Assembly: GCF_002723935.1 (NCBI RefSeq)
Contig: NZ_BEWM01000003.1
Span: 186,001 to 250,000, forward strand
Reading direction: 5' to 3'
From: Gluconobacter cerinus
Lineage (GTDB): Bacteria > Pseudomonadota > Alphaproteobacteria > Acetobacterales > Acetobacteraceae
DNA: 64,000 nucleotides
The notes under the pieces were generated by a model, which saw only the letters and a program-made list of their open reading frames with translations, made no database searches and was not told the origin of the DNA. Within the stretch, counting starts at the first letter, position 1. The number at the start of each line of letters is the position of its first letter. The position numbers and the translations under genes were made by a program. Below, one piece after another: positions 25,951 through 35,293 of the stretch.

Positions 25951-27620
25951 GCGGACTGTGACGCAGGCTTGGCCTGATCTCGAACCGGAGAGCCAAGAAG
26001 ATATCCTTGGACCTCTTCGCACCCATAAGCATCCAAGAAGGCCATCTGGGACTCGGTCTCTACGCCTTTGGCACATGTCGTGATGTTCAAGGCGCGTGCC
26101 AGGGCGAGAATCGCGCACATCACTTCATTTGCGCGGTTGTTTTCGCCGAGGCTGTTAATGAATCTGCGATCAAGCTTGATCTGATCCAGCGGATAGAAGC
26201 GAAGGCGCTCAAGGGACGAGAAGCCAGAACCGAAATCATCAAGCGCCAGCCTGACGCCGAGCGCGCGGACGCGGGACAATTCACGGAACGTGATGTCTTC
26301 TGGCCCGAAGAAGCGTGGCTCCGACATTTCAATTTGCAGGCGTTCAGGGGCGAGGCCGCTTTCCTGAAGGATTTCCTTGACGAGTTTCGAGAGACGCTCA
26401 CTCACGAGCCAGACTGGCGAAATATTGACGCAGACCCTGTGGGGGACGTCCCAGCTCGCCGCAGCCATGCAGGCTGTTTTAAGGCTCCAGCTATCGAGCA
26501 TTTCAACCAGGCCGGCTTCTTCTGCGCAGCGAATAAAGAGGGCCGGCGGGACTTCGCCGTAGCCTGGTCTATTCCATCTTAGCAGCGCCTCATGAGCCAC
26601 GATTTGCTGTGATGCGGTGTCAACAACCGGCATCCAGTTCAGAAAGAGTCCGTTCTGTTCCACGGCAACGGCAAGATCCTGCTCCAGGCTGGAGGACAGG
26701 ATATGCATCCGTGTTGTTTCTTCGTCCGCGCGTCTCTCGTGACCGCCACCCAGGCGTTGGGCTTCCATAAGCGCAGCTTTGGCGCTGGTGAGAAGGTCAT
26801 CAACCGTGTGGCCATCTTCCGGAAACATGCTCCAGCCGATGGACAGGGAGAATGGAAGAGAAGAGCTGGCAAGGGCAACAGAGGCTTCAGAAATCCGAAG
26901 AATGGATGTCATCAAGGATCGTGTCGTAACCTGCGTGTAGCCTGGTGGCGTCAAGACAATGAAGTTGCCACCCCCCATACCGCCAAGGAATGCGCCCTGA
27001 GGTAGGAGCTTCTCGATCCTCCGGACAATCTCTTCCAGAATGATGTCGGCGACATCCCAGCCGTAGCGCTCATTAATGAAAGACAGATGGTCCAGGTTGA
27101 AGCGAATTAAGCCGAATTTTGCTCGTTTCGTCAGGCCCGCAGTCTGCTCAATGTACCACTGAACAGATTCCATGCTCTGCATGCGGTTCGGCAGGACTGA
27201 ACCGCTATTGTAAATCGGGTTCCGGGTCAGGTCTGCGAGGTCTGCGAGTGCATCCAAAGTCTGCTGGCTTGAAAGGTCAGTTGTCTCACACGCAGCAAAA
27301 AGGAAGAGAGATGTGGAAGTGCGCTTTTGTCGGGGCAGGCTTCCAACATTGATCCCGGCAACAGATCGCCCTGCTATGCTGAATGTCTTAGGCGAAGTGC
27401 TTTCTGAAAGTTCTTCGCACGGCAATTCACCCAGCGCATCGGCTAAAAATACACCAACGGAGGCAATTTCAAGGGGCGCAGAGTCCTTTGACAGGGCCAC
27501 TATTCCCGCTGACGAAGCGCCAGTGAGCAGGCGTGCCAGTCTCAAGAGAGGCAGGTAACTGGCGGACGACGTCCCTTTCAGGAAAGAAGCTGCATGCTGA
27601 TCGTCACCAGTTGAGAACAT
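25947..27620 (-). CDS. GGDEF(degenerate)-EAL protein, probable c-di-GMP phosphodiesterase
   Basis: A cytoplasmic signalling protein of about 557 residues. An N-terminal region (about 20-140) looks GAF-like. The GGDEF domain carries GGMGGGNF near 214-219 in place of GGDEF, so it should not make c-di-GMP; it may bind GTP. The EAL domain keeps EALLRW (344-346 for EAL), NISP, DDFGSGFSSL, a Lys in IKLDRRF, KGVET and QGYLLG, so phosphodiesterase activity is likely. The ATG at 27620 was chosen; TTG 27659 is an alternative. It follows recG on the same strand, possibly with its own promoter. Confidence 0.9.
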   Translation of the reverse strand: MFSTGDDQHAASFLKGTSSASYLPLLRLARLLTGASSAGIVALSKDSAPLEIASVGVFLADALGELPCEELSESTSPKTFSIAGRSVAGINVGSLPRQKRTSTSLFLFAACETTDLSSQQTLDALADLADLTRNPIYNSGSVLPNRMQSMESVQWYIEQTAGLTKRAKFGLIRFNLDHLSFINERYGWDVADIILEEIVRRIEKLLPQGAFLGGMGGGNFIVLTPPGYTQVTTRSLMTSILRISEASVALASSSLPFSLSIGWSMFPEDGHTVDDLLTSAKAALMEAQRLGGGHERRADEETTRMHILSSSLEQDLAVAVEQNGLFLNWMPVVDTASQQIVAHEALLRWNRPGYGEVPPALFIRCAEEAGLVEMLDSWSLKTACMAAASWDVPHRVCVNISPVWLVSERLSKLVKEILQESGLAPERLQIEMSEPRFFGPEDITFRELSRVRALGVRLALDDFGSGFSSLERLRFYPLDQIKLDRRFINSLGENNRANEVMCAILALARALNITTCAKGVETESQMAFLDAYGCEEVQGYLLGSPVRDQAKPASQSA

Positions 27621-27632
27621 ACTGTAAACCCG

Positions 27633-27659
27633 ATTATGGATAAGTCGTAAAACCGTCAA
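27633..27659 (-). promoter_or_regulatory. Possible promoter for the EAL gene
   Basis: TTGACG (27659-27654) and CATAAT (27638-27633) are good hexamers, but their spacing is only 15 bases. If used, transcription would begin only a few bases before the ATG at 27620, leaving a nearly leaderless mRNA. Confidence 0.3.
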
Positions 27660-27715
27660 AGAACGATAAAGTTCCTTCTCGGAAGGCAGATTAACAATTC
27701 TTTCTTAAAGGTCCT

Positions 27716-29818
27716 TTAACCAGAAATCAAAAGCCTGTCGGGTTCGGAGCGGTCAAAGAGCGTTAGCATAATTCTCAATCCGGCCCCGCGCGGGCCTTCC
27801 AGCGACGGATTGCGCATAAGTTCTCGCTCGCTGTCCTGTTGCATTGCCGCCAAAAGCAGCGAAATTCTTGCGCCTTGAGCTAATCGGAAGCCAGGCAGTC
27901 CAGACTGACGGTCTCCAGCAAGGTCGCCGCCGCCGCGGATTCGATAATCCTCGTCAGCAATCATGAATCCATCGTTAGTGTCTCGCAAAAGCGTTAACCG
28001 CCTGACGGCTGTTGGGGTGGCCATGCCATCATGGAGCAGCAGGCAGAAGGACTTTTTTGAACCGCGCCCGACGCGACCCCGTAACTGATGAAGCTGAGCG
28101 AGCCCAAAGCGTTCTGCCTGCTCGATCACCATGACCGAAGCATTCGGTATATCCACGCCGACCTCAATAACGGTTGTGGCAACGAGAATACGTGTTTCAC
28201 CCTGCCGGAATGCTTCAAGTGCGGCTTGCCGGATGGCGATGTCCTGTTTGCCGTGTGCTAATCCAACTATGTTGGGAAATCGCTCTCCAAGCATCGCCCA
28301 CCGCTCTTCGGCCGCTGCGGCAGACTGTGTTTCGCTGTTTTCAATGAGAGGGCAGACCCAGAAGACCTGCACCCCATCTGCGACAGCGCGGGATATGGCG
28401 GCCAGAATGTCTGGCATGGCATCCATATTATGCAGGGTCGTGCGAATGGGCTGCCTGCCTGCAGGTTTGGAATCCAGCCGACTTATGCTCATTTCTCCCC
28501 ATTCCATGAGCTGAAGGGTCCGGGGAATGGGAGTGGCGGTCATGACCAGAATGTCTGTGGCCTGTCCCTTGGCGCTCAGATTCATTCGTTGCTTCACGCC
28601 AAAACGGTGCTGCTCGTCAATGACGGCCAGTCCAAGGTCCGCAAACGTCACGCCTTCCTGAAACAGGGCGTGAGTCCCGACGATGATGCGCGCAGTTCCA
28701 TCGGCAATGGCCGCCAGTGTCTCGCGGCGTGCTGCGCCTTTGATCGTCCCGCTCAGATAAACGCATTGGGTGGGACAAAGGCGGGACACTGTCTCGAAGT
28801 GTTGGCGTGCCAGAATTTCCGTTGGCGCCATGAGGGCCGCCTGGGCACCGGATTCCACGGCTTGAAGCATGGCATTCATCGCGACAAATGTTTTGCCGGC
28901 GCCCACGTCTCCTTGCAGCAGACGCATCATGGGAGCAGTGGCCGCCATGTCCTGACGGATTTCAATGATAGCTGAAGACTGGGCCGCCGTTGGCTTATGA
29001 CCAAAGCGATGATTTAGCTCTGCCTGGAGTGTGCCCGTGCCCGGCATGCTGCGGCCTATCCGGCTGCGTGCTTTAAGACGAGCCAGTCCAAAACAGAGCT
29101 GGTCAGCAAGAAGTTCATCCGCAGCAAGACGGGAAAGTGCGCGCTCTCGCACTGGCGCCCATTCGACATGAGCAGGAATGCTCTCCGGGGCCTGCAGAAT
29201 ATGCAGCGCCTGTGTAAAAGCTGGCCAGCGGCGCTTTTGGACAAGAGCGTGGTCCTGCCATTCTGGAAAATCGGGCAGAAGCGTCAGGGCAGCGCGCATG
29301 GCTTTGCGCACGGTGTAGGGAAACAGGCCTGCGGTCAGGGGCCAGACGGGTTCAAGTCTGGGAAAGCTGTCACGCTTTTCCCATGTTGTGACGTGATCCG
29401 GCTGGGGCATCGTCAATTCACCCTGGAACCGGCTGGTCTTGCCAGAGACAAGAAGCTCTGCCCCGACCGTTGGGGCAGGCATGTTTTTCTGCTGGAAAAA
29501 AACCAGATCCAGCCTTCCCGTGTCGTCTTCTGTGCGAATGATGGAGGGTTGGCCGGGGCGTGCAGCCTTGCGGATTGAGAGGACACGGACACGCGTTGTC
29601 AGGATTTCTCCGGGTGCGAGATTGTGTCCTGCGGCAACTGTGCGCAGAATACGACGGTCAACAATTCGCTCGGGAAGGGTGAACAGCAGGTCCAGGACGC
29701 GCCGTCCCCCTGCGATCTTTTCCAGCAGACTTGCATGTCTTGGCCCGATTCCGGGCAGGGACGTCAGTGGTGCGAAGAGTGGAGCAAGAAAATCTGGAGA
29801 GGGCTGTTCGGACTGCAT
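27716..29818 (-). CDS. recG: ATP-dependent DNA helicase RecG
   Basis: RecG remodels stalled replication forks and Holliday junctions. It is 700 residues from the ATG at 29818 (MQSEQPSPDFLAPLFAPL). An N-terminal helix and wedge OB domain precede the helicase core: Walker A GDVGAGKTF (about 303-311), DEQH near 400, ATPIPRTLQLMEWG and GRVGRGSKKSFCLLLH. The much longer frame up to 30502 overlaps mfd and is not real. It is divergent from mfd with 72 bases between. Confidence 0.95.
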   Translation of the reverse strand: MQSEQPSPDFLAPLFAPLTSLPGIGPRHASLLEKIAGGRRVLDLLFTLPERIVDRRILRTVAAGHNLAPGEILTTRVRVLSIRKAARPGQPSIIRTEDDTGRLDLVFFQQKNMPAPTVGAELLVSGKTSRFQGELTMPQPDHVTTWEKRDSFPRLEPVWPLTAGLFPYTVRKAMRAALTLLPDFPEWQDHALVQKRRWPAFTQALHILQAPESIPAHVEWAPVRERALSRLAADELLADQLCFGLARLKARSRIGRSMPGTGTLQAELNHRFGHKPTAAQSSAIIEIRQDMAATAPMMRLLQGDVGAGKTFVAMNAMLQAVESGAQAALMAPTEILARQHFETVSRLCPTQCVYLSGTIKGAARRETLAAIADGTARIIVGTHALFQEGVTFADLGLAVIDEQHRFGVKQRMNLSAKGQATDILVMTATPIPRTLQLMEWGEMSISRLDSKPAGRQPIRTTLHNMDAMPDILAAISRAVADGVQVFWVCPLIENSETQSAAAAEERWAMLGERFPNIVGLAHGKQDIAIRQAALEAFRQGETRILVATTVIEVGVDIPNASVMVIEQAERFGLAQLHQLRGRVGRGSKKSFCLLLHDGMATPTAVRRLTLLRDTNDGFMIADEDYRIRGGGDLAGDRQSGLPGFRLAQGARISLLLAAMQQDSERELMRNPSLEGPRGAGLRIMLTLFDRSEPDRLLISG

Positions 29819-29890
29819 TGCAACGGGCGCTCCCCGGGGCTTTTCTTGGTATGGCAGGGTCTGGAACGGCAGGTATAGGGCAAGAGCAGG

Positions 29891-32800
29891 ATGGAACAAA
29901 ACGAAACCATGAGCCGTGAAATGCCCCTCACATCCTTTGGTCCGACCGTCTGGGGTGTCCCGGACGGGAGTGTGGCGCTGCTGCTTCGCCAGCGGCTGGC
30001 AGAGCATGAAGGGCCGTTGCTGCATGTTGCGCGGGACGACGCTGCTGTTGCGGCTCTGATGGACATGCTGTCCTATCTGATGCCGGAAGTTGAAGTTCTG
30101 CGCCTGCCTGCGTGGGATTGCCTGCCTTACGACCGTGTCTCTCCCAACGCTGCTTTGGTTGCGGAGCGTGTTGGAACATTGTGCCGCCTGCTGGAGCCGA
30201 CGAAAGCCCGCCGGATCGTTCTGACGACCGTGCACAGTCTGTTGCAGCGCGTACCGCCGCGATCGGCTTTCAAAGGCCAGTCCATCAGTGTGGCTACGGG
30301 TGAAATGCTCGATCAGTCTCTTCTGATCGAAGTTCTCGTCGCCAATGGCTACACGCGGACTGATACGGTCATGGAAGCGGGTGAGTTTGCGGCGAGGGGC
30401 GGCATTTTCGACCTTTTCCCAGCCGGTGCACCAGACCCGATCCGCCTCGACCTTTTCGGTGACGAAGTCGAAAATATCCGTGCCTTTGATATCGCGACGC
30501 AACGCTCGACAGAAAAGCTCGCGCGTTTCGAGTTACGACCGGTCTCGGAGTTCTCTCTCAGTCCAGAGAGTATCAGTCTTTTCCGCACGGGGTGGCGCGA
30601 TACGTTTGGGCCATCAGCCGCATCTGACACGCTTTATGAGAACGTCTCTGACGGGCGGCGTTATCCGGGTCTGGAGCACTATCTGCCGCTTTTCCATGAT
30701 GGCGATGGCCACCAGATGGAAACGCTGCTGGATTATCTGCCAGACGTTGCAATCAGCTTCGACAGCCATGCACCGGAGATTCTGAAAGCCCGTCTGGACA
30801 TGATCGCCGATCACTATGAGGCGCGTCGTGTTCCTGTTCGTGATGGCGAGATGCCGTATCGGGCGCTTCCGCCGCATCGTCTCTATCTGGACCAGCATGG
30901 CTGGAATGCCATGCTCTCTAGGGCGCCATCTGTTTTGCTGAATGCATTTGGCAAGCCGGATCTGGGAGAAGGCGTAGAAGCCGGAAGCCGTCCCGGACCG
31001 CTGTTTGCCCGGGCCAAGGATGGGTCTCGCGAGGGTGTTTTTGAAGCGTTTGGCAAGCAGGTTGAAGAGTGGGCGCAGTCTGGGCGCCGCACGTATGTCA
31101 CGGCCTGGAGCCGTGGCTCGCGGGAGCGGATTGCCCATCTGCTTCAGGAACATGGTGTCGGCGTTGAAAGTTATGACGACTGGCCGTCCGCAGCAGGCAT
31201 GTCCCGCGGGACAGTTGGTCTGCTCGTTCTCGGGCTGGAGCGTGGGTTCGTTTCAGATCGTCTGTGTTTTGTGTCTGAACAGGACCTTCTGGGAGAGCGT
31301 ATTTCCCGGCCGCCCCGTCGCAAGAAGCGTGGGGAACAGTTCATTTCTCAGGTGGGCGAGATTTCCGAAGGGGACCTCGTTGTTCATCAGGAATACGGAA
31401 TTGGACGCTATGTCGGGCTTGAGACCATCCGCGAAGGGCTGGTTGCGCATGACTATCTTTCCATTCTGTATGATGGAGAGCAGCGTCTTCTTCTGCCGGT
31501 AGAAAATATCGAACTCCTGAGCAGGTTCGGTTCGGAGCAAGCCAGCGTCCAGCTCGACAAGCTCGGCGGCACGGCCTGGCAGGCCCGCAAGGCCAAGATG
31601 AAATCGCGCATCCGCATCATGGCGGGTGAACTGATTCGGACGGCAGCTGCGCGTGCATTGCGTGAAGCTCCGACGCTCGCGCCGGCAGAGGGACTGTGGG
31701 ACGAATTCTGTGCCCGTTTCCCGTTCGTGGAGACGGAAGATCAGTCCCGTGCCATCGCTGATGTTCTGGAGGATATGAGCTCCGGTCGCCCGATGGACCG
31801 CCTGGTGTGTGGCGACGTCGGCTTTGGAAAAACCGAAGTTGCCTTGCGTGCGGCTTTTGTTGCCGCGCTTTCAGGAATGCAGGTGGCTGTTGTTGTTCCG
31901 ACAACGCTTCTAGCTCGTCAGCATTATCGTGGCTTTGTGGCGCGATTCGAAGGTCTGCCAGTTCGGATCGGGCAACTGTCACGCATGGTGACCCCCAAGG
32001 AAGCGACAAAAGTCCGCGAAGAGATGGCGGATGGGCGTCTGGATATCGTCATCGGAACGCATGCCCTTCTGGCCAAGACGGTCTCTTTCGAACGTCTGGG
32101 CCTGTTGATCATTGATGAAGAGCAGCATTTCGGCGTCTCTCACAAGGAGAAGCTCAAGGCCCTGCGGGAAGACGTGCACGTCCTGACACTGTCAGCCACG
32201 CCGCTGCCCCGTACGCTCCAGTTGTCCCTGTCCGGTGTGCGGGAAATGAGCCTGATTGCGACGCCGCCAACGGATCGTCTGGCAGTTCGCACGTTTATCA
32301 CGCCGTTTGACAGCGTTATGATCCGCGAAGCGATTCAGCGTGAGCGTTTCCGTGGTGGGCAGGTGTTCTGCGTGTTGCCGCGACTGGCTGATCTGGACCG
32401 GATGGCAGAGCGCCTGGCCGAGATTGTTCCGGATGCGAAGGTCATTCAGGCCCATGGCCGTTTGACGCCGACCGAACTGGAACGCGTCATGACCGAATTT
32501 GCCGACGGCAAATATGACATCCTGCTTTCCACCAATATCGTGGAGAGTGGTCTCGATATGCCCAGCGTGAATACGATTATTATTCATCGGGCAGATATGT
32601 TTGGCCTGGGACAGCTTTATCAGCTTCGGGGGCGTGTGGGGCGAGGCAAGCAGCGTGGCTATGCCTATCTGACCTGGCCGCAGACGAACCCATTGTCGGC
32701 CGCTTCTGAAAAACGTCTGGAAATTATGCAGACGCTCGACTCACTTGGTGCTGGCTTCACATTGGCGTCGCACGATCTGGATCTTCGTGGTGCCGGAAAT

Positions 32801-33391
32801 CTGCTGGGGGATGAGCAGTCCGGGCATATCAAGGAAGTCGGGATCGAGCTGTATCAGCAGATGCTGGAAGATGCCGTTCTGGATCTGCGTCGCGAACGCG
32901 GTCGGAAGGCGGAGGAAGAAGACAGCTGGACGCCGAATATTATCCTCGGATTGCCTGTGCTGATTCCAGACACTTATGTGCCTGATCTGCCGGTTCGGCT
33001 GGGGCTATATCGGCGTATTGCGTCCCTGACCGGAGAGGCGGAAGTCGAGGCCATGCGCGCTGAACTCGTGGACCGGTTCGGATCCTTGCCGCCAGAGGTG
33101 GGGAATCTTCTGGACGTCGTGCTCATCAAGCGTCTGTGCCGTGAGGCTGGTGTGGAGCGTCTGGAAGCCGGGCCGAAGGGTATGGTGCTTCAGTTCCGCA
33201 AGAACCGGTTCCAAAACCCCGCCGGGCTGATCGACTGGGCGACTCGTAAGAAGGATTCGGGCGTGAAGATCCGCCCCGATCAGAAGCTGGCTATTATTCG
33301 CGAAATGACGAACGCCACCCGCATTGGTTTTGCGAAGAAAGTAACGACCGTTCTGTGCAAACTCGTGCGAAAACTGGAAGACGCCGACTAA
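29891..33391 (+). CDS. mfd: Transcription-repair coupling factor Mfd
   Basis: Mfd removes RNA polymerase stalled at lesions and recruits UvrA. It is 1166 residues, full length. UvrB-like N-terminal domains (LPAWDCLPYDRVSP) are followed by the polymerase-interacting RID/CarD-like domain (EGDLVVHQEYGIGRYVG, near 493), then a RecG-like helicase: GDVGFGKTE near 640, DEEQHFGV near 741 and SATPLPRTLQLS. The C-terminal TRCF domain (LGLPVLIPDTYVPDLPVRLGLY) is present. ATG 29909 is an alternative start. Confidence 0.96.
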   Translation: MEQNETMSREMPLTSFGPTVWGVPDGSVALLLRQRLAEHEGPLLHVARDDAAVAALMDMLSYLMPEVEVLRLPAWDCLPYDRVSPNAALVAERVGTLCRLLEPTKARRIVLTTVHSLLQRVPPRSAFKGQSISVATGEMLDQSLLIEVLVANGYTRTDTVMEAGEFAARGGIFDLFPAGAPDPIRLDLFGDEVENIRAFDIATQRSTEKLARFELRPVSEFSLSPESISLFRTGWRDTFGPSAASDTLYENVSDGRRYPGLEHYLPLFHDGDGHQMETLLDYLPDVAISFDSHAPEILKARLDMIADHYEARRVPVRDGEMPYRALPPHRLYLDQHGWNAMLSRAPSVLLNAFGKPDLGEGVEAGSRPGPLFARAKDGSREGVFEAFGKQVEEWAQSGRRTYVTAWSRGSRERIAHLLQEHGVGVESYDDWPSAAGMSRGTVGLLVLGLERGFVSDRLCFVSEQDLLGERISRPPRRKKRGEQFISQVGEISEGDLVVHQEYGIGRYVGLETIREGLVAHDYLSILYDGEQRLLLPVENIELLSRFGSEQASVQLDKLGGTAWQARKAKMKSRIRIMAGELIRTAAARALREAPTLAPAEGLWDEFCARFPFVETEDQSRAIADVLEDMSSGRPMDRLVCGDVGFGKTEVALRAAFVAALSGMQVAVVVPTTLLARQHYRGFVARFEGLPVRIGQLSRMVTPKEATKVREEMADGRLDIVIGTHALLAKTVSFERLGLLIIDEEQHFGVSHKEKLKALREDVHVLTLSATPLPRTLQLSLSGVREMSLIATPPTDRLAVRTFITPFDSVMIREAIQRERFRGGQVFCVLPRLADLDRMAERLAEIVPDAKVIQAHGRLTPTELERVMTEFADGKYDILLSTNIVESGLDMPSVNTIIIHRADMFGLGQLYQLRGRVGRGKQRGYAYLTWPQTNPLSAASEKRLEIMQTLDSLGAGFTLASHDLDLRGAGNLLGDEQSGHIKEVGIELYQQMLEDAVLDLRRERGRKAEEEDSWTPNIILGLPVLIPDTYVPDLPVRLGLYRRIASLTGEAEVEAMRAELVDRFGSLPPEVGNLLDVVLIKRLCREAGVERLEAGPKGMVLQFRKNRFQNPAGLIDWATRKKDSGVKIRPDQKLAIIREMTNATRIGFAKKVTTVLCKLVRKLEDAD

Positions 33392-33418
33392 GCGTTTTTC
33401 CAGCTTCCGCAGTGGCAC

Positions 33419-34288
33419 TCAGGGAACGGCGATAGGGAGCGGAATACGGTTAACCGTCGCTACGCCGCCCTGAAGGGCAATATCCCACGTGGTGGTGTCG
33501 CCGCTCTGGCGTCCCATCAGGCGGGCAATGGTAAGGGCGGTGACCACTTTGGTCGGGGCTGTCTGGCGAATGGCCTCGATCAACTGCGCAACATTGGTGA
33601 TGCTGACATGGGTGTCTGCGGTGGATGTTGCAGCTGACGAGCCGATCTGAATGGTTCCTGTGCCATCAACAGTGCTGCTTCCGGAAATGGCATGCAGGGC
33701 GTTGATCGTGATCTGCTGTGAGGAGCCGGAGAGGCCGCTTACGGACAGATCGGCGGACAGGGACGACGGAATGAGTGGCTGTTTCGAGTCGTGAATGCCT
33801 GTTCCATTGACCTTGATGCGGAGCTCAGGGCTGGTCTGGACTGCGTTGATCGTCGCGTGCTGGATGGTCATTGTGTGACCAGGGCGGGACAGTTTTACGC
33901 TGTTCCATGAGGCTTCTGGCGTTCCTTCATGGATGTTGTGGACTGTAATGGTGGCATCTTGCCCCTGACAGGCTGGGCTGATACCGCCACGGAAAGCGCT
34001 TAGTGCTGCATAAGCGGCCGTTGCATTGAACTGTTCGAGTTTGGCTTCCGTGACTGCGCCTTTGGGGTCTTTCAGGGTGATAGGCCCGATATCGAGGCCG
34101 ATGCCGGTTCCTGTCAGGGTGGCGTGCAGGCCTGATGCTGAAAAGCCGTGGGCGGCAGCCTGGTGCCCGTTCAGGGAATAGGTGAAGCAGGACGCAGGAA
34201 TGTTCGGCAGCGTGTCTGCGAGAGCAGGTGACGTGAAGGAAGGCAGAGCCGTTGCTAATGCTGTTACGAGAAGGGTTTTAAAAGACAT
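33419..34288 (-). CDS. Secreted protein of unknown function
   Basis: A 289-residue protein with a clear signal peptide (MSFKTLLVTALATALPSFTS, cleavage near ALA-DT). The mature part is rich in Thr, Ser, Gly and Ala with many short beta-like stretches and one Cys pair (CFTYS and ACQGQ), suggesting a periplasmic beta-rich fold. The ending GGVATVNRIPLP resembles the C-terminal pattern of DUF2125-type alphaproteobacterial proteins, but I cannot confirm that. It is convergent with mfd, 27 bases apart, with no clear terminator. ATG 34291 would add one residue. Confidence 0.75.
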   Translation of the reverse strand: MSFKTLLVTALATALPSFTSPALADTLPNIPASCFTYSLNGHQAAAHGFSASGLHATLTGTGIGLDIGPITLKDPKGAVTEAKLEQFNATAAYAALSAFRGGISPACQGQDATITVHNIHEGTPEASWNSVKLSRPGHTMTIQHATINAVQTSPELRIKVNGTGIHDSKQPLIPSSLSADLSVSGLSGSSQQITINALHAISGSSTVDGTGTIQIGSSAATSTADTHVSITNVAQLIEAIRQTAPTKVVTALTIARLMGRQSGDTTTWDIALQGGVATVNRIPLPIAVP

Positions 34289-34401
34289 CATGCCCTCAAT
34301 GCTGTGGTGTCTGATCTCTCAGACAGAAAGACTGTTAAGACTCTCTTAGGATTATGGAGAGACAATGGTTCCCCATAATCCTTCCTTGCGGGTGAGTGTG
34401 C

Positions 34402-35220
34402 ATGTCTTCGTCCATTTCCGCCATGCCAGCGGTGCCGCAATACCTGTCCATCGTGAAAGACGAACAGGCCTCCGTGAACCGATGGGAAAAGACCAGTTCA
34501 TCTTCGCAGCAGGCATTGACGGCGCTCAAAGCGGAGGCCTCTTCCATCACGACGCCTGATCAGCTTCTGAAGAACTACAAGGCGCTGAAGGTCGTTCTTG
34601 GCGCCTATAACATGTCTTCCAATATTGATCAGACGGCCGTCCTTAAGCAGCTCATGACGCAGGACCCTACGTCTTCCAAGTCGTTGGCACAGAGAAGCGG
34701 GAATGCGTCCTGGAAAGCGTTTGCGACCGCGTTTTCAGACTGGTCGACGTCTCCCCTCTCGTCAGAAGACACTTTGTCTAAAATCGCCCAGAATTACCTG
34801 ACGAACGGGTATGAAAGCAGCGTTCAGGACGAGACGCCGGGCCTTGGGGATGCTCTTTATTTTACCCGAACCGTCACGTCAGACATGAAGCTTTCCAGCA
34901 TCATGGCAGATCCGAAACTGTTGAAGGTGGCGGAAAAAGTGTGTGGGTTCGATACAACCCAGTTTGGTGCACTGGATTATGACCAGCAGGTTCGACTGCT
35001 GGGGAACAAGCTCGATCTTTCACGTCTCAGCACGTCCCAAGGCGTGCAGCGGTTTGCTGAACAATATCTGGCGCTTCTACAAATCAGCCCTGAAGCATCT
35101 ACGACGCCTGCCAGTATGCTCACACTTTACGGAAGTGGAGGGACATCGGACGGTATTCTGTCCCTTTTTACAGGAAGCAGTAGCAGTTCCTCGTCATCGC
35201 TGTATTCCGCACTTCTCTGA
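34402..35220 (+). CDS. DUF1217 family protein (flagellum-associated in relatives)
   Basis: A 272-residue protein with no signal peptide. The body is helical and carries DUF1217-like stretches (WEKTSSSSQQALTALK, LKNYKALKVVLGAYNM, YLTNGYESSVQDETPGLGDALYF). In alphaproteobacteria this family usually sits in flagellar clusters, yet no flagellar gene is visible nearby. The Ser-rich end (SSSSSSSSLYS) is odd. The ATG at 34402 was preferred to GTG 34396. Confidence 0.75.
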   Translation: MSSSISAMPAVPQYLSIVKDEQASVNRWEKTSSSSQQALTALKAEASSITTPDQLLKNYKALKVVLGAYNMSSNIDQTAVLKQLMTQDPTSSKSLAQRSGNASWKAFATAFSDWSTSPLSSEDTLSKIAQNYLTNGYESSVQDETPGLGDALYFTRTVTSDMKLSSIMADPKLLKVAEKVCGFDTTQFGALDYDQQVRLLGNKLDLSRLSTSQGVQRFAEQYLALLQISPEASTTPASMLTLYGSGGTSDGILSLFTGSSSSSSSSLYSALL

Positions 35221-35293
35221 GCCGGTTGCGTGACATCCTGAGAGGAGGCCTGTATCGCGGCTAGGGAAACGTGGCAGCGAAAAGGATCTCTTC

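Noticed and set aside
27716-30502. 928-codon minus-strand frame extending recG past mfd
   Set aside because: The first 228 codons overlap the mfd start and match no RecG; the family N-terminus begins at 29818.
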